NCBI GenBank assembly: GCA_904395315.1
Contig: CAJFNT010000152.1
Span: 1 to 60,152 of the forward strand
Length of the DNA stretch: 60,152 bases
Source: an uncultured Clostridia bacterium
GTDB lineage: Bacteria; Bacillota; Clostridia; UBA1381
Reading direction: 5' to 3'
Part shown: piece by piece, positions 45,293-53,030 of the stretch
How positions within the stretch are numbered: position 1 is the first letter of the stretch
Layout of the letters: the number at the start of each line of letters is the position of its first letter
Program-made: the position numbers and the translations under genes
The notes under the pieces: generated by a model
Told to the model about the DNA's origin: nothing
Seen by the model: the letters and a program-made list of their open reading frames with translations, nothing else
Database searches by the model: none

Positions 45293-46405
45293 ATGTTTAA
45301 TTATTATATGCCTGTTAAAATATTCGCCGGCGAAAATGTAGTCACAGGAAAAAGCAGCGAATTAATACTTGGCACAAAAGCAATGATAGTGACCGGCAAA
45401 CATTCAGGAGTTCGATCCGGAGCTCTTGATGATGTCACAGCCGCTTTAAATAGCAACAATATATCATATATTATATACGACAAGATCGAAAACAATCCGT
45501 CGATAGAAAATACCGCAGAAGGCGCTAAGACCGCGAACGAGTTCGGCGCTGACTTTATAATCGCCATAGGCGGCGGCTCTCCTCTCGATGCAGCAAAGGC
45601 TATTGCCGTATACGCTGTGAATCCCCCAGCGGAAGGCTCCGATTTTGAACTTTACGATATTTTCAAGGGGAAATTCAAAAACACACCGCTTCCTATGGTT
45701 GCGATCCCAACCACTGCTGGAACAGGTTCAGAAGTAACACCTTATTCTATTTTGACATTACATAGAGAACATACGAAGAGGAGTTTTTCATCTCCTGATG
45801 TATTCTTTAAAACCGCATTTCTTGACGGCAGATACATAGAGGATCTGCCGCTCCAAACAGCAAGAAACACTGCCATCGACACCTTGAGCCATCTTATTGA
45901 AGGTTTTACAAACAAAAAATCATCCCCCGCCTCCGACTATATTGCGCTCGAGGGATTACGCGTTCTCGGAAATAATATAGGCATCCTAAAAGACGGCACA
46001 GCTCCCGCGGAACTATGTACTGACTTCTTATGGGCTTCCACCCTCGGCGGAATGGTCATCGCTCAGACTGGAACAACGATCGTCCATTCTATGGGATACC
46101 CTCTGACATATTACAAGGGCGTCCCGCACGGCATGGCAAACGGTCTTCTTCTCGGAGAATACATGAGACGGGCCGATATGGAAATGCCTTGGAAAACCGA
46201 TCTGTACCTTGAAGCACTCGGTATGGACAGTATTGACGATATATGTACTCTTTTAAATGAGCTTTTACCGTGTGACATCAATTTTACAGAAGAAGAACTT
46301 ACAGATTGGACAAAAACAACAATTCTTGCAAAAAATGCTCAATCCTGCCCCTTTGATGTAACAAGAGAGATCGAAATAAACATTTATAAAAAATGCTTGC
46401 TATGA
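45293..46405 (+). CDS. Iron-containing alcohol dehydrogenase, second type
   Basis: A 370-residue group III alcohol dehydrogenase with GGGSPLDAAKAIAVY, PTTAGTGSEVTPYS and metal-ligand blocks AIDTLSHLIEGF and VHSMGYPLTYYKGVPHGMAN. Its sequence differs widely from its upstream neighbour, so it is not a recent duplicate. ATG at 45293 follows GGAGG at 5 bases; the frame is open 51 codons earlier but that part lies over the end of the first dehydrogenase. Probably cotranscribed with it; substrate unknown. Confidence 0.92.
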   Translation: MFNYYMPVKIFAGENVVTGKSSELILGTKAMIVTGKHSGVRSGALDDVTAALNSNNISYIIYDKIENNPSIENTAEGAKTANEFGADFIIAIGGGSPLDAAKAIAVYAVNPPAEGSDFELYDIFKGKFKNTPLPMVAIPTTAGTGSEVTPYSILTLHREHTKRSFSSPDVFFKTAFLDGRYIEDLPLQTARNTAIDTLSHLIEGFTNKKSSPASDYIALEGLRVLGNNIGILKDGTAPAELCTDFLWASTLGGMVIAQTGTTIVHSMGYPLTYYKGVPHGMANGLLLGEYMRRADMEMPWKTDLYLEALGMDSIDDICTLLNELLPCDINFTEEELTDWTKTTILAKNAQSCPFDVTREIEINIYKKCLL

Positions 46406-46411
46406 TAAGAT

Positions 46412-46460
46412 AAAAAAACATCCCGAAGACGGCACATAGCCTATCTTCGGGATATTTTTT
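46412..46460. terminator. Bidirectional terminator between dehydrogenase and SLH genes
   Basis: TCCCGAAGA pairs with TCTTCGGGA across a short loop, flanked by A7 on the left and T6 on the right, so it can end both converging units. Confidence 0.9.
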
Positions 46461-46461
46461 A

Positions 46462-48726
46462 TTATTCCTCATCCTCAGCAATGATCACTCGTATTCTTCC
46501 GCCGCTCGATTCTGCCTTATCATAATAGCATGTATATCTGTAATTTCCATTTATCGCCTCATTTAGCGATATTTCAGAAAAAGTATCGGTACCAGTCTTT
46601 CTGTAAACAACAACTTTATCACTTAACAGATATTGATTTGCGCCTATAACAGCATATGTCTGAGCAAGATCAGTAACAGCACCTGAATAAGATGACAATT
46701 TAACTGCGCTTTCCAATACTCCGGAACTATTTATAGCAACCTTCACAGCATTTCCAAATGCAAGACTCTGATTTGTTGACGTATACGATGACGAATCAAC
46801 TTCAACCACAAACTGTTTGGAATCAGTACCTGAACTCGATCCGGTAACAATACCATAATCATACATATCACCGGTTACATCTCTTAGAATAAGTTCTGAG
46901 ATCTCACCATTCGAATCCGTGCCATAATAACATATCTGCGACTTCTTCAAATTAAGACCATCTATACGCTGCATAAATGTCTTTGTATACAAAGGAACAT
47001 CGCCTATAAATTCCGAAGCTATATCAATAATCTCTACGTCCTCTGAGACCTTCATAGACCCTATAGTCATGTTGTCATAGCTTACTCTTCCGCTCAAATC
47101 GTTGCTGACTGTTCCGATAGTAGCAACGCCGTTGCTTATTCTTGCCCTAACTGTCTTTCCTACATTGCTCGACTGATCGGTGCTTGTAGGATATGTGTAA
47201 ACTATGCCATCAGCAGCAACAAGCTGCACATAATAGCTCATGTATGTTGTGCCGTCAGCATTTGTAAAATTCTGTCTTCCCGTCGATGTCACATATCCTA
47301 CCTTTGTGTCAGAAGAATATCCCTCAGCAGTAACAACACCCGCTATGCTCTCTCCGTCTCTTCCAAGCAGAACAGTTACCGTATCGCCATAATTAAAGCT
47401 GCCGTTTGACGAAAGATCGTTGAATGCCTCTACTCCTTCAAGCTCATATGTGACACCCGAAATTGTAACACTGGTAGGCGAATCCTTTGACGGTGACGCG
47501 CTTTCATAAACACCTGTAACTTTAGTTGTGTATGCAAGTATCATATTTAGATCTTTGCTGTAGTAAATTATATCATTCGTCTGGATACTTTCTTCATCAA
47601 CTATATTTCCCTCGCGCACTATCTTTGTTGAAGAATCCGTATCGAAATTGTTGATCCAAGAATCGGAAGTCACCTTTATCGGTCCCTCTACAGTTCCCTC
47701 TGAATAATTAATATAATCTATCTCTCCGTTGGATTTATATCTCACACGTATTTTGTCACCCATCTCCATCATGGAGCTTATCTGTGAATACGTATATTCC
47801 GTAGAACCCATGTAACATGGAGTTGTTGAGCTTATCTCAAGCTGATGTATATTTGTATTGTCCCCTGCCACATAGCAAAGTATAGCATTATTTAGAGTAG
47901 AATAAACCACATATTGTTCTGATACAGTTTCATCATCCGGTGAAAATGCAACAAGATATTTACCATCTTTTACAACCATGTCTCCTGTTGACCCGATATA
48001 TGACATATCAAATGTATCATCTATAGTGTATTTTCCGTTTGACGTCGATATCTCTGTTGCTGACAATGACGAATCCTCATCCTGAGATGCTATTATTGTA
48101 ACATCATCAACTATCTCACAGCTATGTACTGATATCAGATCTGTGCCGCTGTCTTTCATACCTGTATCAAGCGTATTACACACCAGCCTTGCAACTTCTC
48201 TCCTCGTGAGCGCATCCCCTATTGATGCATTGATCCCCGAAGTCATCTCTAAACTTTGAGCCATACCTACCTGTCCATACGGATATGATGCCCCAAAATC
48301 CTCATTTGTATAACCGAGAACCTTTAACATCATTGTGATCGCCTGCTCGTAAGTTACTGTTCCGTTAGGATCAAACGTACCGTCAATATACCCTTCTACG
48401 ATTCCAGCCGAAACGGCCGCCTGAATATACGGAGCGCCCCAATAGGAACCACTGACGTCTGAAAATGGTGAAAATTGCAATCCAGACGCGACTGTATTCT
48501 TATAACTCGATGAAGCAACAGCTATCTTTGTCATTTCTGCGCGTGTTACATATGAGTCAAGATTAAAATTACCATTTCCGTCACCGTTCATTATATTTAG
48601 TTCAGACAAAAGTTTCGTCATATCTTCATCTGACTGCCATGATTCGCTTGCTGCAAACACGCTGAAAGCTCCAAATGATGGAACAACTATCATTGCTGCA
48701 AGCAATACGGATATTATTTTTTTCAT
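46462..48726 (-). CDS. S-layer homology (SLH) domain surface protein
   Basis: A 754-residue secreted protein: signal peptide (1-25, cleaved near VFAAS), three SLH domains (about 30-85, 86-150 and 150-200; FSDVSGSYWGAPYIQAA, EGYIDGTFDPNG, TRREVARLVCNTL) that bind pyruvylated wall polymers, then a long Ser/Thr/Asp-rich beta-structured part of unknown function. It lies 50 bases after the permease gene in the same direction with no clear terminator between, so it may be cotranscribed with the efflux genes. A strong AAGGAGG precedes the ATG. Confidence 0.92.
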   Translation of the reverse strand: MKKIISVLLAAMIVVPSFGAFSVFAASESWQSDEDMTKLLSELNIMNGDGNGNFNLDSYVTRAEMTKIAVASSSYKNTVASGLQFSPFSDVSGSYWGAPYIQAAVSAGIVEGYIDGTFDPNGTVTYEQAITMMLKVLGYTNEDFGASYPYGQVGMAQSLEMTSGINASIGDALTRREVARLVCNTLDTGMKDSGTDLISVHSCEIVDDVTIIASQDEDSSLSATEISTSNGKYTIDDTFDMSYIGSTGDMVVKDGKYLVAFSPDDETVSEQYVVYSTLNNAILCYVAGDNTNIHQLEISSTTPCYMGSTEYTYSQISSMMEMGDKIRVRYKSNGEIDYINYSEGTVEGPIKVTSDSWINNFDTDSSTKIVREGNIVDEESIQTNDIIYYSKDLNMILAYTTKVTGVYESASPSKDSPTSVTISGVTYELEGVEAFNDLSSNGSFNYGDTVTVLLGRDGESIAGVVTAEGYSSDTKVGYVTSTGRQNFTNADGTTYMSYYVQLVAADGIVYTYPTSTDQSSNVGKTVRARISNGVATIGTVSNDLSGRVSYDNMTIGSMKVSEDVEIIDIASEFIGDVPLYTKTFMQRIDGLNLKKSQICYYGTDSNGEISELILRDVTGDMYDYGIVTGSSSGTDSKQFVVEVDSSSYTSTNQSLAFGNAVKVAINSSGVLESAVKLSSYSGAVTDLAQTYAVIGANQYLLSDKVVVYRKTGTDTFSEISLNEAINGNYRYTCYYDKAESSGGRIRVIIAEDEE

Positions 48727-48776
48727 TATATATCTCCTTCCTTACTGTCCGCTGAACAAATCCATATCCAAATCGA

Positions 48777-49961
48777 TCAGTCACTGCGCAGAGCATCTAT
48801 CGGATTTAATTTAGCTGCTTTCCTTGCCGGCAGGAATCCGAAAACTACACCTATTCCGACTGATACACCAAACGCCAGACCTACCGCCCCCAAAGACGGT
48901 ATTACTTCCATATCCAAAAGCCGACCGAATAAATATGCACATGATACTCCCATTATTATTCCGATTATACCGCCAATACAGCTAACTGTTCCGGATTCCA
49001 TTACGAACTGCATCATTATATGCTTGTGTTTAGCTCCAAGTGATTTTCTGATACCTATTTCCCTGGTCCTCTCACTTACCGATACGAGCATTATGTTCAT
49101 AATACCTATACCGCCGACAAGCAATGATATGCCGGCAATAGCTACAAGTACCATTTCCATCTTATCCATCATAGACATCATTTCATCAACTATGGCCTTC
49201 AAAGATGTTACTGTAAAATAATCCGAATCTCCTATTTTTTCAAGCAAGAACGACTCGAGAGTACTCTTCGCTTCATCAACAACTTCATCTTCAGCCGCAT
49301 TTACAGTATAGCTGCTTATTACATTAGTACCGTTCGCTTCAAGTGCTGCAGTATAAGGTATATAAACAACATCATCCGATGACGATTCTGCAGAATCGGC
49401 TTCCTCTTCCAAGACGCCTATTATTGTATATGGTATTCCATTTATCCTTATCGTCTCTCCAATTGCCTTCGATGAGAGTCCAAAGAAATACAACGCCTGA
49501 TATGAACCTATCACGGCAACTTTTGAATCATTTTCACAATCTTCGTAAGATATAAATCTGCCGAAGCTTAGCTCTAATTTCTGAATGTCATAATAATCCT
49601 CCGATACACCTGTTGCAGAACCACTTAATGTGTCATCCCCAGAATCCGGAGTCTTTATCTGTCCCGAAACAGTTATATTTGGAGACATACCATTATAAAG
49701 ATCCGGATATTGATCTATAAAATCATATAGCTCCTCTGGCTTTATATCCTTGTTTGTTCTGGGGGTTATCATCGTCGTCAGTGATGTTGTACCAAATTCC
49801 GCAAATACGTTAGTTATCTCTGTTGTAAGACCGTTCATCACAGAAACAAGCACTATTACCGATGAAATTCCGATTATTATACCCAGCATCGTGAGGAGTG
49901 ATCTTACTTTATTATTTATAATGCTCGAAAGAGCCATTGTAAAACTTTTTGTTAAGCCCAT
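48777..49961 (-). CDS. MacB-type ABC transporter permease
   Basis: A 394-residue mechanotransmission permease: one N-terminal helix (about 20-42), a large extracellular MacB periplasmic-core domain (about 45-235), then three C-terminal helices with the FtsX motif GIMNIMLVSVSERTREIGIRKSLGA. It couples ATP hydrolysis to extrusion of a peptide, lipid or drug. ATG at 49961 lies 7 bases after the ATPase stop; a GTG seven codons earlier is also open. Partner of the ATPase and the adaptor upstream. Confidence 0.94.
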   Translation of the reverse strand: MGLTKSFTMALSSIINNKVRSLLTMLGIIIGISSVIVLVSVMNGLTTEITNVFAEFGTTSLTTMITPRTNKDIKPEELYDFIDQYPDLYNGMSPNITVSGQIKTPDSGDDTLSGSATGVSEDYYDIQKLELSFGRFISYEDCENDSKVAVIGSYQALYFFGLSSKAIGETIRINGIPYTIIGVLEEEADSAESSSDDVVYIPYTAALEANGTNVISSYTVNAAEDEVVDEAKSTLESFLLEKIGDSDYFTVTSLKAIVDEMMSMMDKMEMVLVAIAGISLLVGGIGIMNIMLVSVSERTREIGIRKSLGAKHKHIMMQFVMESGTVSCIGGIIGIIMGVSCAYLFGRLLDMEVIPSLGAVGLAFGVSVGIGVVFGFLPARKAAKLNPIDALRSD

Positions 49962-49968
49962 ATACGCA

Positions 49969-50703
49969 TTATTCCTCCTCACGTCCCGCAGCAGCCTGAC
50001 GTGCTACGTTTTCGTCGCCTTCCACAGGTCCATCGTAGACTATATGTCCATCGGTTATGCGCACTATCCTCTTTGCACGTGCTGCTATTGAATTATCGTG
50101 CGTTATGAGTATTATCGTATTTCCCTCTCGATTAAGCTGCTGAAGGAATTTCATCACATCACGTCCAGTTTTTGAATCAAGTGCTCCTGTAGGCTCATCG
50201 GCAAGTATTACCGATGGATCACCTGCAAGCGCTCTTGCGATTGACACTCTCTGCTGCTGACCTCCAGACAGCTGCGTAGGCATGTTCTTTGCTTTCGATG
50301 CCAATCCTACTCTTTCCAATGCCGCGATTGCTCTTTTTTTCTGCTCTTTTTCACTGTAACCTCCGTACAAAAGCGGCAACTGCACATTTTCTATAACTGT
50401 AAGCTTAGGGATCAGATTGTATTGCTGAAATATAAATCCCAGCATTTTATTTCTGACATCAGCAAGCTCATCATCACTGTAATTGTTTATCTCTCTTCCA
50501 TTAAGCTTATATGACCCTTTCGTCGGCACATCAAGACAGCCTATTATATTCATACATGTCGACTTTCCTGAACCCGATGAGCCGACTATAGCCACAAACT
50601 CACCTTTATCGATCGTAAGTGAGATCCCGTCTAAGGCATGGACCTCACTGTCACCAACATGATAAATTTTATATATATCTTTAAGCTCTACCAAATGAGG
50701 CAT
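49969..50703 (-). CDS. ABC transporter ATP-binding protein, MacB/LolD type
   Basis: A 244-residue ATPase with Walker A GSSGSGKST, the Q-loop, the signature LSGGQQQRVSIARAL, Walker B VILADEPTGALD and the H-loop ITHDN. Sequence and context place it with MacB/LolD-type transporters. ATG at 50703 has AGGAGG at 7 bases; the ATG two codons upstream is too close. Middle gene of the adaptor-ATPase-permease set. Confidence 0.96.
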   Translation of the reverse strand: MPHLVELKDIYKIYHVGDSEVHALDGISLTIDKGEFVAIVGSSGSGKSTCMNIIGCLDVPTKGSYKLNGREINNYSDDELADVRNKMLGFIFQQYNLIPKLTVIENVQLPLLYGGYSEKEQKKRAIAALERVGLASKAKNMPTQLSGGQQQRVSIARALAGDPSVILADEPTGALDSKTGRDVMKFLQQLNREGNTIILITHDNSIAARAKRIVRITDGHIVYDGPVEGDENVARQAAAGREEE

Positions 50704-50715
50704 ACTCATACCTCC

Positions 50716-52731
50716 TTACATCGGGCCACCGCCGCCGGGTGCGCCGCCACCGCCGGGTGCACCGCCGCCGCCAGACATACCTCCGCCCATGCCGCCTTGC
50801 ATACCGCCCATGCCGCCTTGCATTTGCATGGTACTGTCTTCAACACTTCCCTGTGCTTCATTTCCGCTTGCTGCAATAGATCCGCATACAACATCACCCT
50901 CATTAAGTCCGGATTTTATCTCGATATACTGTGAATCAGTTACTCCTGTTTCAACATCAACACTATAATATCCATCCGGTGCCTTATCATTTTCATCGGT
51001 CTTTTCTCCTTGAACATAGACTATATTCCCGCGCTGCAAAGAATCAACCGGTATTGCAAGAACATTATCTATACTTTCAACTGTTATAACACAGTCAACA
51101 TTCATTCCCGGTAAAAGATCGCCATAATCAGATATTACTATATCTACAGGATACGTTGTCACTCCGTTTTCGGATGTTCCGTTCACTCCTACTTTCTCGA
51201 CCGTTCCCTTAAATGTTCCTTCCACGGCATCAGCCGTTATCGTAACTTCCTGGCCTGCTGCTATATCCTTTATATCGCTTTCATCCACCGAAAGTTGTAC
51301 TTTAAGCGTAGACATATCATAGATCACGGCCATAGGCTCACTCGTAGTCCCAGTGTTCGTTTCGAGTTTATCTCCTGCCTTTTTGTTCTTTTCTATTATA
51401 GTTCCCTCTATAGGTGCTTTTACCTCATAATCCTCAAGACTCTTTTTTGCCTTTTCAAGGCTTATACGGGCATTATCCAGAGAAAGCGCAGCACTTTGTA
51501 TATTGGAATCAAGTGAATATGTATCGCTTTCCACAACAAGCTTTTCAAGCTGAGTGTATGCGTCATCTCTTGAAAGCTCTGCCGATTCAAGCTGATCTTC
51601 CGCGCTTGCAAGACTATTTTCAATAGCGCTCGATGTAATATATCCTATCACTTGACCTTCATTGATCACATCATTTTCCTGAAGATAAAGTTCTCCCAAT
51701 CTGCCGCTGCTCTTCGCTGTAAGATAACCCTCATCGTAATATTCGAATGTTCCGAGATCATTACAAGCCGCTCCATTTATAACAGCAGAAGCCTTATCCT
51801 CCACGGTAAGTCCTCCGGGATTGTCAACAGTTATCGTAACATAACGAACTATCGCATGAGCACTTGTTGCTTGTGTGGATGTGCCAACATTCTCAACCAC
51901 TCCAGTGATCGTATCTCCTGATGATGCAATTGAAAGTGTTGCTATATCACCCGAACTGATCCCATCTGCATCCGCCTCATTAAAAGGAAGCTGTATCTTT
52001 AGTCTGCTTGCATCATACACACGCGCAATCTGTGTTCCATCGTTGACACTATCACCATCATTTACAAGAACTTCTGCAACTGTTCCACTACAATTTGCTG
52101 TTATTGTAAGATTATCGTAATTTTCTTGTGCTTCGTTTAGTGAACGAGACGCGGAATCAACAGAATTGAGCGCATTCAATATAGCGTTCTGCTGTGACTG
52201 TTCATTTAAATTGTTTGTCTGAATCGTATTAGCTTTCTGACGCACCGCATCTGCGTACTGTTGCTGCGCTTGTTCCAATGAATTCTCAGCGCTTTCAACT
52301 TCCTTCTGTGCGTCATCCGAATCAATCGTATAAAGAACTTGATCTTTTTTTACAAAATCCCCCTCGCTGAAACTATCCGAAAGTATCTCACCTGTTACAA
52401 GTGCAGTAACTTCGTATGTATCATTCGCCTCAATTACTGATGAACCGTCAACCGTCCTCGTTATGCTCCTGCGCTCGACGGTCGCCGTTGTATATTCTGT
52501 TTTTGTATCATCTCCCGCTGACATATGCTTGATAATAAATGCTGCCGCTGCCGCAACAATCAGAAGCGCTATTATAATAAAAACAACTGTTTTCTTAGAA
52601 GGTTTTTTTAACTTACTGAAAAATCTTTTAACTCTTCCACTTTCTTCATCATTTTCAGTCTCGCTTGACGGTGTAGTAAACCTATTCTTTTTCCGCAATT
52701 TCCTTTCCTTTGTTACGGTTTCATCTGCCAT
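50716..52731 (-). CDS. Efflux adaptor (HlyD/MacA-like) with duplicated module and Gly/Met-rich tail
   Basis: A 671-residue membrane-anchored adaptor. Basic cytoplasmic N-terminus, one transmembrane helix (about 48-68), then two successive biotinyl-lipoyl/coiled-coil/barrel modules: the first about 85-330 (coil at 140-205), the second about 330-600 (coil at 370-440, KAPIEGTIIEKN). It ends in a Gly/Met-rich tail with MQGGMGGM and two GGGGAPGG units. Typical MacA-like proteins are 370-450 residues with one module, so this is unusually long. ATG at 52731 has AGGAGG at 7 bases. First gene of the transporter operon. Confidence 0.9.
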   Translation of the reverse strand: MADETVTKERKLRKKNRFTTPSSETENDEESGRVKRFFSKLKKPSKKTVVFIIIALLIVAAAAAFIIKHMSAGDDTKTEYTTATVERRSITRTVDGSSVIEANDTYEVTALVTGEILSDSFSEGDFVKKDQVLYTIDSDDAQKEVESAENSLEQAQQQYADAVRQKANTIQTNNLNEQSQQNAILNALNSVDSASRSLNEAQENYDNLTITANCSGTVAEVLVNDGDSVNDGTQIARVYDASRLKIQLPFNEADADGISSGDIATLSIASSGDTITGVVENVGTSTQATSAHAIVRYVTITVDNPGGLTVEDKASAVINGAACNDLGTFEYYDEGYLTAKSSGRLGELYLQENDVINEGQVIGYITSSAIENSLASAEDQLESAELSRDDAYTQLEKLVVESDTYSLDSNIQSAALSLDNARISLEKAKKSLEDYEVKAPIEGTIIEKNKKAGDKLETNTGTTSEPMAVIYDMSTLKVQLSVDESDIKDIAAGQEVTITADAVEGTFKGTVEKVGVNGTSENGVTTYPVDIVISDYGDLLPGMNVDCVITVESIDNVLAIPVDSLQRGNIVYVQGEKTDENDKAPDGYYSVDVETGVTDSQYIEIKSGLNEGDVVCGSIAASGNEAQGSVEDSTMQMQGGMGGMQGGMGGGMSGGGGAPGGGGAPGGGGPM

Positions 52732-52966
52732 ATATATGCCTCCTTCTATTGAATTAACCATCAGACAGTTGCTTTAACCATTTTCAAGCAAGCCGAAACA
52801 GGAAATAAGCTTATCAGCAAACCGTCGAAATATTATCTCCCTAAAAAAGTGGCACTGTTCGGAAAATCCGAAAAACAAATTTCCGGTCTCTTCCTTACAG
52901 GCCACTCCTTCTGCTAAAAGAAACCAAATGAGCAAACTCTCAAAGTCCACTCTAACTTGCTTTCTC
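52732..52966 (-). promoter_or_regulatory. Long 5' leader of the adaptor operon
   Basis: About 220 bases lie between the promoter and the adaptor start. A 64-codon open frame (52774-52968) fills it, but its ATG overlaps the -10 box, so this promoter would not express it. A short repeat pairs CGGAAA with TTTCCG around 52860-52880. No known riboswitch is recognised. Confidence 0.4.
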
Positions 52967-52995
52967 ATTATATACCCTTTTTTTAATATATTCAA
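52967..52995 (-). promoter_or_regulatory. Promoter of the adaptor-ATPase-permease operon
   Basis: TTGAAT (52990-52995), 17-base spacer and perfect TATAAT (52967-52972) on the minus strand. Confidence 0.75.
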
Positions 52996-53030
52996 TAATT
53001 TTATGGCATTTTTTAAAAAAGGTTAACAGA

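Noticed and set aside
50716-50830. Short GC-rich repeats as a CRISPR or minisatellite
   Set aside because: They are the codons of the Gly/Ala/Pro tail of the adaptor; units are too short and there are no spacers.
52774-52968. 64-codon open frame upstream of the efflux adaptor as a small gene
   Set aside because: Its only ATG overlaps the -10 box of the operon promoter, no family similarity is seen, and ribosome-binding purines there are part of the promoter spacer. Treated as leader instead.
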